From Candidatus Tepidiaquacellales bacterium UBA2330 (GTDB lineage: Bacteria; Bacteroidota; Ignavibacteria; Tepidaquicellales; Tepidaquicellaceae), in contig DDUU01000013.1 of assembly GCA_002344965.1 (NCBI GenBank), positions 1 through 57,710 of the forward strand: a stretch of DNA of 57,710 bases. The letters run 5' to 3'. The translations under genes were made by a program, and so were the position numbers. A model generated the notes under the pieces. It was given only the letters and a program-made list of their open reading frames with translations, was not told the DNA's origin and made no database searches. Position 1 is the stretch's first letter, and each line of letters opens with the position of its first letter. Of this stretch, positions 28,701 through 36,127 are shown one piece after another.

Positions 28701-28961
28701 GCAACAATACTCGGACTTATACCTTTGACAACAGGCGTGGATTTTGACTGGAGAACTTTCTCATGGTTACTTGACGGACAAAACACGGCATTCTGGAGAC
28801 CTATGGGCGTGGCGATAATTTTCGGTTTATCCTTCGCTACATTCCTGACACTTGTGATAGTTCCTGTTATGTTCGTATCTGTTTACAATCTTGTTGACAA
28901 ATTTAAGAAGAAGAAACAAACAGAAGAAACTTCAGGGGAAATAATTTTAGATACAAAATAA
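25782..28961 (+). CDS. RND family efflux pump, inner membrane subunit
   Basis: 1059 residues, the normal size of an HAE1/AcrB-type pump. Twelve membrane segments are arranged as 1+5 twice with large periplasmic loops after the first and seventh. Helix 4 holds LGIIVDDAIVVTENI, with the two aspartates used for proton relay. GxxxTGxxx-like sequence and the porter domain segments (AYNSIPKESAPSIVIPNI, GGSVDVGSQNYLIRVPG) are also present. It pumps substrates such as drugs, detergents or lipids across both membranes with the adaptor and channel genes upstream. Substrate cannot be predicted. The gene is followed 9 bp later by a VOC protein gene. Confidence 0.95.
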   Translation: MNISKLAVNNSVTVYIMVVILVILGISAYNSIPKESAPSIVIPNIFVTTLYFGVSPQDMENLVTQEIEKEVKGIKDVKKITSISQESFSIVNIEFNPDVVIDDALQKVRDKVAIAKTKMPQDIEEPTVSEINLSEQPMLYINLSGNLGLARLKDIADNLSDDIEGIPGVLSADVKGGLEREVKINVDADRLKYYNMTLFDITNKIGQENLSIPGGSVDVGSQNYLIRVPGEYEDPELIRDLIIKSENEKPIYVRDIAEVVYGYKQRTTLARENGNEAVTLVIKKRSGENIIRIADEIKELVKKEESSFPAGLKVSFTGDESKSIKTTVHELENGIITGFLLVCLILLAAMGLKNAFLVATSIPFSFLISFIILSALGVTMNIVVLFGLILVLGIIVDDAIVVTENIYRLQESEGFNQHDSAIEGPREVQIPVTIATLTIISSFAPLLFFPGIVGEFMKYLPITLIVCLFSSLFVAMIINPVLAAKFINYKKDRAKHESKTKWYNVINRFHLWFDKLFANIVKKYEKSLRWAMRHRKTSISLTVLLLIFVFIIYGMFSKGIEFFPQIEPQQAYIYVNMPVGTNLEKSDEVSKVVEEKLPAFKDLEYYLTNVGSEIGEGFGSDVSNKSTITLSFYDKADRSQSSFKTIEEIRDAISNITTADVRIQKQTGGPPTGPPVNIEISGDDFNKLGQISDDIKRQIVDIPGMKDLKDDYDEARPEIKITIDREKASLYGLNTAIIASDIRTAINGTAASKYRVADKEYDITVRLDSSQRENLQTIQNLYLPGKEGAKIPLSSVAKIDFTGGIGAINRKDLKRVVTVSANAEGRLGNEVLMDVKEKLKNINLPDGYNITYTGEQEDQQESSDFLSKAFLISLLMVFFFLVIEFNSLLSPIIIMFTVVLSLIGVLIGLLITQTPFGIIMTGIGVISLGGIVVRNAIILLDFQVELQKRGLSREESVIQSGMVRLRPVFLTAAATILGLIPLTTGVDFDWRTFSWLLDGQNTAFWRPMGVAIIFGLSFATFLTLVIVPVMFVSVYNLVDKFKKKKQTEETSGEIILDTK

Positions 28962-28970
28962 TTTATAAAA

Positions 28971-29405
28971 TTGGAATCAAATAAACTATATCCGTTTCAT
29001 CTGGCTATTCCTGTTAATGAACTTAAAGAGACTGCAGAATTTTATAGGAACGTGCTTGGCTGTGATGAAGGCAGAAGCAGTGAGCAATGGATGGATTTGA
29101 ATTTTTTCGGACACCAGTTAGTGCTTCATATTTCAGGTGATAAAAGAAATTTAAACGTAACCGGAAGTAATCCTGTGGACGGACACAATGTTCCGGTTCC
29201 TCATTTCGGTGTTGTATTAAGTATTGATGACTGGCAAATACTTGAGAAAAAACTCATTGCTGCGAATACAGAATTTCTCATTGAACCTTATATAAGATTT
29301 AAAGGCGAATCAGGTGAACAGGCGACAATGTTTTTATATGATCCTTCTGGGAATGCGCTGGAGTTTAAGGCATTCAGAGATCCGGGAAAGTTGTTTGAGA
29401 AATAA
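28971..29405 (+). CDS. VOC (glyoxalase/extradiol dioxygenase fold) family protein
   Basis: 144 residues. The pattern FHLAIPVNELKETAEFYRNVLGC with ending FLYDPSGNALEFKAFRDP is the double beta-alpha-beta-beta-beta layout of the vicinal-oxygen-chelate fold. Candidate metal ligands are the early His (residue 8), the central HFGVVL and the late Glu in ALEFK. The function (resistance protein, isomerase, dioxygenase) is not evident. It starts with TTG 9 bp after the pump gene and ends just before a strong terminator, so it is the last gene of the TetR-RND operon. Confidence 0.85.
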   Translation: MESNKLYPFHLAIPVNELKETAEFYRNVLGCDEGRSSEQWMDLNFFGHQLVLHISGDKRNLNVTGSNPVDGHNVPVPHFGVVLSIDDWQILEKKLIAANTEFLIEPYIRFKGESGEQATMFLYDPSGNALEFKAFRDPGKLFEK

Positions 29406-29446
29406 TATTCAACAGTGATAAAAGATTTTTAAAAGAATTTTTTAAA

Positions 29447-29481
29447 AAAAAGACAAGAGAAAATTGATCTCTTGTCTTTTT
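29447..29481. terminator. Bidirectional intrinsic terminator between convergent genes
   Basis: A perfect 14-bp stem (core agacaagaga/tctcttgtct) flanked by A and T runs with a 7-base loop. It lies between the plus-strand VOC gene (ends 29405) and the minus-strand secreted-protein gene (ends 29548), and can serve both. Confidence 0.9.
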
Positions 29482-29547
29482 ATTTTGAATTACTTTAGAA
29501 TATACCGTTACTTATATAAAAATAAATTTTTGAAATAAATCTATAAA

Positions 29548-31614
29548 TTACGGTTTGACTACTGAAACAAAATTAGCGGCGTTATTATCTGCAAAAGATG
29601 CATCAGTCAGATCAACCACATTATCGCAGTTAAGATCAGAAGCTACATATCCTGAAACAAATCCGAAAGCGTCGTTATCAATTATTGAAAGATCTCCGAC
29701 ATCTACGACTCCTTCCTGATTTACATCACCAGTATAATTTGACCATTCGGAACTTACATTTACCATATTATTACCAAATGCCTGAGAAGCTGCTGTTGTA
29801 AAATCAAAATTCAAAACACCGGCTGCAAATACTTCCCCGCCGGCTTTACTCCAGGTCTCAATTGAGTTTCTGTGATTTACAACTACATAATAATTAATTC
29901 CGTCAACAGCTTTTGCAAAATTCACTGCTGCTGTTCCGGTATTGCTTAAATAAACTTTTGACATTTCTATTAAGCCATATGGTGAAGAGCTGCTTCGTAA
30001 AGATACTACAACGGTATCCTGTACCGGCGAGCAGGCTTCAAGATTTACGGTCAGGTTTAATGTCTTTAGACTAAAAGCTGTTGATTCGTCCGCTCCTTTA
30101 TAAGGGAATCCGGCACTTCTTGTATCTCCGTCAATGTCTGTGATAATTCCCGTTATAGGTCTTGCACTTAAGTCAGGATCCTGAATTGATGAACCGTCAA
30201 GATGCAGATCGGAGCTTGAAATGAAAGTTACATTTTTTACTCTGGAATTATTTTCATAATCACCAATTGCATTTTGATAATCCTGCAAAGTTGCATAGTT
30301 TAAAGAATCCCATGAAGCAGGAATTCCTGTTGCTGAATAATAACAGTTGTAATCTATGTCAAGTGTACCGGCGTCAGCGTTAATTCCTACTCCTGCATGG
30401 ATTACCCCTGCAGTTCCGCCAGTTCTTGTATTTATGCAGATATTATTTCTCTGGTTATATACAACTCCGGCTACAGTCGACTGCTTTACAATACCTGCCG
30501 AAACTATTCTTCCGGCTAATCCGCCTGTCTGATTTCCGCCGATTAATATAGTATTATAATAAATATTACAGGTATAACTTTCTGTTGTACCGGTTGTGTA
30601 TATTCCATAAGTAGTAGCAGCGTTATTGTTATCAGCTGTCATAGCAATAAAATTATTTTCAATATTCAAAACCGAACCTGTACCGGGAGCAGTTATAGTG
30701 GCAATTCCTCTCGGCGCAAGTGAAGTCGCTGTTGATAACGCTATAAAATTTGTTATTTTATTTCTGTTGATGTTTGTAATATATCCGTCGAATGAGCTTT
30801 GAATACTTATCGCAGTTACATTTGCAATTCCGCTGTGAGTGCCGGTTCCGTTAATAACATTATCCACCACGTCAGTACTGCCGGCGAGATTTAGAAGCCA
30901 TATTGCGTTGAAACCAAAATTCTCAATTGTACAGTTTGAAATTATGTTATTCACGGCCGGATTGCCTGAAGGTGCAGTACCGCCGTCAATTCCGATTGCA
31001 GTTCTTCCGCCGTTTACATAACAATTGTCAACAATATTGTTTGATGTACCGCCGGGAATATTCGGAGAAGGTCCTATTTCTATATTTCTTCCTCCTGTTG
31101 TTCCGTTTGAATTTGCATAGGACTTGATATATTTTATTACGCAGAAAGTTGCACCGCTGTCAAGAAGAACTGCGAAAGCGTTGGAGCCGGTGGATGTATT
31201 TCTTATCTCAAGGTCAGGCACTGTCCCGACTCCGCCCGGTCTTCCGTCAATTATTAGATAATCCGTACGGTGAATGTTAATTGTACCGCTTGTATTTGCT
31301 GATGTAATTACTTCACCGGAATTACCGGCATCAGGACGGATTGTAATTGTGTTAACTGCGCTGTGACCTGATTTTGATGTGAGGTCAATCGGAAAAACTT
31401 CGTTAGCGCCGGTGTATGCCGCAAGTATTTCAATAATATACGCCTGTGTAAATACAGCGGGAATTGCGTTATAAGCTTCCTCTATGCTGCTGTGAGAGCT
31501 TAAAAGACTTCCGCCGCCGTCCTGCAGCTCTACTGAATTTGGCTGTGCAAAAACTGTATTATTTACTGCAAAGCACAAAACTGAAATAAACAAAAAATTA
31601 AATAATTTTTTCAT
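29548..31614 (-). CDS. Secreted parallel beta-helix protein with C-terminal dockerin-like repeats
   Basis: 688 residues. A signal peptide (ending TVFAQ, about 23) is followed by an N-terminal module (SSIEEAYNAIP...) and some 450 residues rich in Asn, Gly, Thr and Ile with repeated NNIVDN, IINNC-type turns, as in right-handed parallel beta-helices. The last 70 residues contain two EF-hand-like calcium loops, GDVNQEGVVDVGDLSIIDND and SDLNCDNVVDLTDASFADNN, in dockerin arrangement. It lacks the YPNPFN sorting domain of its neighbours, so how it is surface-anchored or exported is unclear. Its substrate is unknown; such helices often bind or cleave polysaccharides, but no catalytic set can be read. 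Confidence 0.8.
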   Translation of the reverse strand: MKKLFNFLFISVLCFAVNNTVFAQPNSVELQDGGGSLLSSHSSIEEAYNAIPAVFTQAYIIEILAAYTGANEVFPIDLTSKSGHSAVNTITIRPDAGNSGEVITSANTSGTINIHRTDYLIIDGRPGGVGTVPDLEIRNTSTGSNAFAVLLDSGATFCVIKYIKSYANSNGTTGGRNIEIGPSPNIPGGTSNNIVDNCYVNGGRTAIGIDGGTAPSGNPAVNNIISNCTIENFGFNAIWLLNLAGSTDVVDNVINGTGTHSGIANVTAISIQSSFDGYITNINRNKITNFIALSTATSLAPRGIATITAPGTGSVLNIENNFIAMTADNNNAATTYGIYTTGTTESYTCNIYYNTILIGGNQTGGLAGRIVSAGIVKQSTVAGVVYNQRNNICINTRTGGTAGVIHAGVGINADAGTLDIDYNCYYSATGIPASWDSLNYATLQDYQNAIGDYENNSRVKNVTFISSSDLHLDGSSIQDPDLSARPITGIITDIDGDTRSAGFPYKGADESTAFSLKTLNLTVNLEACSPVQDTVVVSLRSSSSPYGLIEMSKVYLSNTGTAAVNFAKAVDGINYYVVVNHRNSIETWSKAGGEVFAAGVLNFDFTTAASQAFGNNMVNVSSEWSNYTGDVNQEGVVDVGDLSIIDNDAFGFVSGYVASDLNCDNVVDLTDASFADNNAANFVSVVKP

Positions 31615-31747
31615 GTGAGTTAATTAAATTAATAAAAGTAGGTATGGATAAAATTAACTTTTATTTTTTTATTTATCAAATACTATTTTCAAAAGTAATA
31701 ATTAAATTTTGTAAATATTCACAATCCTGAGCTGTTATAACTATAAA

Positions 31748-31783
31748 AAAAGCTGACATCAAAAAAATTAAATGTCAGCTTTT
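31748..31783 (-). terminator. Intrinsic terminator of the minus-strand gene at 31803-33563
   Basis: A 12-bp stem (core agctgacat/atgtcagct) around a 12-base loop, followed on the minus strand by a T run (complement of aaaaaa at 31745-31750). It starts 20 bp past the stop. Confidence 0.82.
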
Positions 31784-31802
31784 GAATAATTAATTTATTT
31801 GT

Positions 31803-33563
31803 CTATTTAATCAGCAGAAATTTTTTCGTTTGGTTAATTTTATCGGAAGACAGCTTATAAAAATATGCACCGGTGGTAAGTTTAACTGCGTCATAATTAA
31901 GTTTGTATGTACCCGGAGATTTAAACTCTTTAAAAACTTCATCAGCTAATTTTCCGGTAATATCATAAATTTCCATTTTATATATACCGCTGACATTTAT
32001 GCTGAATTCAACTGAAGTCATATTATTAAACGGATTTGGATAATTCTGACCGAGAGTAAAACTCTCAGGAATTTCCGATGAGATCACATTAATTCCTACC
32101 GGACCGATCGTGCCGTTGAAATTTATATTTTGCGCATATATACCACCGTCTCCGAAAGTGACAGAATTTCGTCCGTCAGTCCAGGCTGACATTACCATAC
32201 CGTTTTGATTAATTGCAGATGAAGTTCCGCTTTTCGGACTTTGCGCATTACTGACATTAATTATATTTCCGCTCCATACATAACTGCCGTTTTGATCAGT
32301 TCTGAATGCGTATATAGTTGAGTTTAAAAAAGCTCTCTGATATATTACCACAGGATTATTGTTATGCAATAAACAATTCACTCCAAACACTTCAAGCGTA
32401 TCCAGCGGAGTATAAGTAATTCCCGAATCTGTCCACAACCTTTGACCTGTGCCTGAAAATTTTTGTCCGCCGACAGTAAAAAAAGATTGAGAAGAAGCAT
32501 CTGCCATTGTCCAGAAAACATAAGTTTCATTTGTGGACTGGTTAAAAGCTAAATACGGATCGACATGGAAAAATAAATTATTTACGGAGGTTACTGCACC
32601 GTTCGGAGGAAACGGACTTGTTCCGTTTGAAAGTATCCTGTTAGCGCTGGAGAAAAGGACATTAAGCTCTAAAGTAAAGTATGAATACAACGCACCTCCG
32701 TTTCCGTCAGAATAAATTTTAGGAACCGAGTAGATTGGGACATGATTTCCGGTATTATCGTAAACAACGCCTAATGAATTCCATAAAGGTGTGCCGGAAG
32801 GATTATATTTCATGGAGAAAATGGAAATATTGTCCGGGACAAAACTTCCGACTGTATCTTTCGGACCGTAAACCCAGCTTAATATAAAGTTTCCGTTATC
32901 CGCCGCGCAGACATCCGGATACTGATACCTTTTGTTTCCGGGATCCTTAATATCTATCGGATTTGCAAACTGCGGAACACCGTTTGAATTCAGACGCTGC
33001 ATTGTAATCCAAGTATTGTTTTGCGCTGAGTTTATAAACCACCATACTACAGCAACACTGCCGTCTGATAGCGGAGCGGCTTTCGGCCAAATCTGATAAT
33101 CTGATGTCAAACTTGTTAATGTAACTCCATCAGCTCCCCATAGAAACTGTCCAGTTGAAGAAATCTTATAGATAAAAGGGTTGGCAATCGTATCCTGAAG
33201 AGAATTTCTTATGTCCGAGAATACCAGAATTGCATTATCCGAAGTGTCAGCTTTCAGATCATAATCTCCGACCCATGTATTCTGAGGTTTATCACTTACT
33301 AAAAGTCCGTCCTGCGCAAACTGCTTTTCTCCGAGCGCATTTAATCTCTGAAGATAAACTTTGTAGCTTCCGTTTCCTCTTTGATCAAGCCAGCTGATAA
33401 AACAGCCTCCGTCACTGGTAGCCGCGATCTTCGCAAAACTTTGCTTTTGCTTTATATCACAGATAGTTGAATTTTGAGATGGGTTAGATGACCATTGAGC
33501 TGAAACGGATGAATAGCTGAATGCTAAAGCAAAAAATAAAAAAAAGAATAGTTTTTTTTTCAT
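31803..33563 (-). CDS. Secreted protein with type IX (type A) sorting domain, unknown ectodomain
   Basis: 586 residues. The signal peptide is hydrophobic with SVSAQWSS at the cut site. The body contains periodic segments such as GGCFISWLDQRGNGSYKVYLQRLNALG and NGNFILSWVYG, suggesting a propeller-like or sialidase-like repeat of about 45-60 residues; I cannot assign a family. The final 80 residues are the type-A Por sorting domain with LGQNYPNPFNNMTSVEFSI, YKMEIYDITGKLAD and GAYFYKLSSD...KKFLLIK. It should reach the surface by Sec plus type IX secretion. It is single, with a candidate TTG/TAnnTTTG promoter (33645-33675) and its own terminator. Confidence 0.82.
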   Translation of the reverse strand: MKKKLFFFLFFALAFSYSSVSAQWSSNPSQNSTICDIKQKQSFAKIAATSDGGCFISWLDQRGNGSYKVYLQRLNALGEKQFAQDGLLVSDKPQNTWVGDYDLKADTSDNAILVFSDIRNSLQDTIANPFIYKISSTGQFLWGADGVTLTSLTSDYQIWPKAAPLSDGSVAVVWWFINSAQNNTWITMQRLNSNGVPQFANPIDIKDPGNKRYQYPDVCAADNGNFILSWVYGPKDTVGSFVPDNISIFSMKYNPSGTPLWNSLGVVYDNTGNHVPIYSVPKIYSDGNGGALYSYFTLELNVLFSSANRILSNGTSPFPPNGAVTSVNNLFFHVDPYLAFNQSTNETYVFWTMADASSQSFFTVGGQKFSGTGQRLWTDSGITYTPLDTLEVFGVNCLLHNNNPVVIYQRAFLNSTIYAFRTDQNGSYVWSGNIINVSNAQSPKSGTSSAINQNGMVMSAWTDGRNSVTFGDGGIYAQNINFNGTIGPVGINVISSEIPESFTLGQNYPNPFNNMTSVEFSINVSGIYKMEIYDITGKLADEVFKEFKSPGTYKLNYDAVKLTTGAYFYKLSSDKINQTKKFLLIK

Positions 33564-33644
33564 TTTAATTAGTTTTTAGTTAGTAATAGAGTTGGTTTAA
33601 ATTGTAATGCAACAATTTTAAAACTTCTGAAACAATTTTTTATT

Positions 33645-33675
33645 CAAAATTAAAATAAATTAATTTATTATACAA
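33645..33675 (-). promoter_or_regulatory. Candidate Bacteroidota-type promoter
   Basis: On the minus strand the box TAATTTTG (complement of 33645-33652) matches the -7 consensus TAnnTTTG, and a TTG (complement of 33673-33675) stands 20 bases upstream, close to the known spacing for the -33 element. It would start transcription about 75 bases before the ATG of the 31803-33563 gene. The region is AT-rich, so chance is possible. Confidence 0.4.
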
Positions 33676-33754
33676 AACTTTTCTTGAATTTTCTATAAAT
33701 TTTTTAAATTAAATTTTAAGATACAGATTGATTTTTAATACCGGCTAATAAAAT

Positions 33755-33789
33755 CAAAACGGATACTGGTTTGACCAATATCCGATTTG
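33755..33789 (-). terminator. Probable terminator of the minus-strand gene at 33892-35691
   Basis: An 11-base arm (cggatactggt, 33760-33770) pairs with 33774-33784 with one mismatch over a 3-base loop; after a further mismatch the arms extend by caaa/tttg. On the minus strand the stem is followed by a T-rich stretch. It lies about 100 bp past the stop, so it may instead be a leader structure. Confidence 0.6.
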
Positions 33790-33891
33790 TATATATCCTG
33801 AAGTGTTCTTATTTTTTAATAATTGACGCAGTAAAATATTTGAAGTTCCTTAAACATCTGTCTAACTCATAAAAAAAAATTCTGAACTTAT

Positions 33892-35691
33892 CTATTTAAC
33901 GTATAATAATTTTTTAGTTGATATCGGAACACTGTTCACGCTTAAAGTATAAAATAACACTCCCGACTGTAATTGATTTCCGTTTTCATTCGGAGAAAAA
34001 GTTACACTGTAAGTACCATTTTTTTGATTTTCATTTACAAGCGTTGATATTTCTTTTCCGGTAATATCATACACCTTTACAGTAATATGACCCTGTTTTT
34101 TTAAAACATACTTAATAACTGTGGATGAGTTGAAAGGATTTGGATAATTCTGATATAGAATAAAATCCTCCGGCACTGCGGATGAACCGTTGTAAACACT
34201 TATCACTACATCTTCAAAGCATTTATCATAATACTTTTTTGCATTAACTGATAATTCTCTCAGCTTTGTAATACTGTTTAAATTATTAACTCCTTTGTCA
34301 ATTACCTGTGCCAGTACAATAATCTGAGTATCACCAGGATTTACCGTCATTGGTCCGAATCCGTTGTAGAATCTCATATCTCCGCTTCCTGACTGGATCC
34401 AGCCTGATCCTGTACCAGGATCTCCTGAAAATACAAACTTTGTAACTTCATTTGTAACGGGATTTATATATGGAGTGCCGTTATTTTTTAATCCCCGGAT
34501 TGCATTATATTCTTCCCTGTAATTACGTGGCTGAAAAGAATCATCATGATAAATTACTGATGAGTTAAATTTCATTTCAGTATATCCGCGTTTGACTGTT
34601 TTATTTTTTCCGTGATAATAATAAACTGAATCACTGGAATTTCCTGTATATTTTAACGGCGCTCTGATCACGAGAAATCCTACAGCAGGCGGATTATTTC
34701 CATAACTGAAATCGCTAGATGTATAATTATAAGTATATGTTAGGCGGAGATTTGTGTCTGTAGCAGCCCCGTCATTACCGGCTTCACCAATATCATCATC
34801 TGTATAAATATTGAAATATGCGTTTGACCAGATGTTATTACTTCTGTTAATAATTTTGTACTCCTGGTATATCACGTTTTTTAATTCTTCCGGCTGATTG
34901 AAGGAGAAGTTTGTTTGCTTAATATCAATTTTCAATGGCTGTGTGCTTCCAGAGTAATAATTATGTGAACCTTCATAAGAATCTGTATAACAGTAAAACA
35001 TAGTCTGATTTGCAAAATCATCAGGTTGCCAGCTCATAGTTTTTTTATCAAAATACACAGGAGCGTTCTGATCAGAATTTCCAAGCAAAATATTCGGCCA
35101 CATCGATCTGTCAGAATCATTTACTCCGTGAGTAAGTTTGTATGTTCTGAATTCAGGTAAACCGTTTCCGTGCGGATTTCCGTTTTCATCAGTATATCCG
35201 GGTAAATATTCCGATCCATATTCTATTACTGCAACTAATGTATCGCCGTTAACAATTGCACCGAAAATATGACCGGAAGTATAACGGGCAAACTTATTTT
35301 CCGGTTTTGGCCATTGAAAGCCCAAACCGATTGTGTTTTCTTTCCAGTTAAATCTTCCGTTATTAAGATACCAAGCGCTAATGTTATTTGAATTGAGCGG
35401 AACATTTGACAGGATCAGTCCGCTACTGCCGGTATGATTATTAATTTTATTAATTACAGGTGCAGATTTATTTATTCTGCGGGCAGCGGAGTCAGAAGTT
35501 AAATCATTTATATTAAAATTTGAATTGTCTCCTGAATTGAAAACAATTTTATTAAAAAAACAGATCTGATCCGTATACAACTTTTTATATAAGAAACTAA
35601 TTTTCTCTAGAGATAAATCGGCTGAAAATAAATCATTAGCAATTAACATTATGCTAGTTAAAATTACCAGCATATAATTTTTAGTATCCAT
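33892..35691 (-). CDS. Secreted protein with type IX (type A) sorting domain, unknown ectodomain
   Basis: 599 residues. N-terminal hydrophobic signal (6-24, ending LFSA). The middle 500 residues are rich in Asn, Tyr, Ser and Gly with no family I recognise; passages such as VIYQEYKIINRSNNIWSNAYFNIY and DDDIGEAGNDGAATDTN recall surface proteins of this group that describe long beta-rich ectodomains. The C-terminal 80 residues are a type-A Por sorting domain (LYQNYPNPFNSSTVIKYVL, KVYDITGKEISTLV, LFYTLSVN...KKLLYVK). It is a third type IX cargo in this stretch and probably surface-exposed. Confidence 0.8.
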   Translation of the reverse strand: MDTKNYMLVILTSIMLIANDLFSADLSLEKISFLYKKLYTDQICFFNKIVFNSGDNSNFNINDLTSDSAARRINKSAPVINKINNHTGSSGLILSNVPLNSNNISAWYLNNGRFNWKENTIGLGFQWPKPENKFARYTSGHIFGAIVNGDTLVAVIEYGSEYLPGYTDENGNPHGNGLPEFRTYKLTHGVNDSDRSMWPNILLGNSDQNAPVYFDKKTMSWQPDDFANQTMFYCYTDSYEGSHNYYSGSTQPLKIDIKQTNFSFNQPEELKNVIYQEYKIINRSNNIWSNAYFNIYTDDDIGEAGNDGAATDTNLRLTYTYNYTSSDFSYGNNPPAVGFLVIRAPLKYTGNSSDSVYYYHGKNKTVKRGYTEMKFNSSVIYHDDSFQPRNYREEYNAIRGLKNNGTPYINPVTNEVTKFVFSGDPGTGSGWIQSGSGDMRFYNGFGPMTVNPGDTQIIVLAQVIDKGVNNLNSITKLRELSVNAKKYYDKCFEDVVISVYNGSSAVPEDFILYQNYPNPFNSSTVIKYVLKKQGHITVKVYDITGKEISTLVNENQKNGTYSVTFSPNENGNQLQSGVLFYTLSVNSVPISTKKLLYVK

Positions 35692-36127
35692 AGCGTAAAA
35701 TTATTATAATTAAAAAACTGGTTGACATTTTTAATCTAAATCTAAAACGATTTAATGTCAAAGATTTATTTTCCGGTTTGTGTAACAAATTTATCTATGA
35801 ATTATAAAACTGGTTTTTCAAAAATCTCATTTTTAAGATAGAATAAATCTTTTCTTAAGGAGATTAGCCGGAACAATATTTGGATTTGTGTTTTACTGAG
35901 TTAAATTTAAAAAATTTTAAATTTATTGAAAAATATTTTTAATATTACAATTTCAATACTGCACCGTTTTAAATTTTAATTATTTATCAGAGGAAAAATT
36001 AAAAAAGAAGCTCACTTACTCAGTATTTTACATTGACATTTCTAAGCATTAAAATTATATTGAGGACTGTATTTTTTAAATCTATTCCAGACAAAAAACA
36101 TATTAATATTTATTACGGAGTGAAATT
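35692..36127. other. 436-bp intergenic region between divergent genes
   Basis: It separates the minus-strand secreted protein from secD. No gene is present. It is AT-rich, has one strong sigma70-type promoter (next entry) and a GGAG ribosome-binding site at 36117-36120. A second TTGACA at 35722-35727 lacks a -10 partner. Confidence 0.55.
36033..36061 (+). promoter_or_regulatory. Sigma70-type promoter for secDF
   Basis: TTGACA (36033-36038), a 17-base spacer and TATATT (36056-36061) match the standard -35/-10 consensus with one mismatch in total. The predicted start site is about 60 bases before the TTG of secD. Confidence 0.7.

Larger units (their letters stand above)
33564..33891. other. 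328-bp intergenic region with a terminator-like hairpin
   Basis: There is no gene. It holds the candidate promoter for the 31803-33563 gene and the hairpin listed next. The rest is AT-rich with nothing I can name. Confidence 0.5.
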
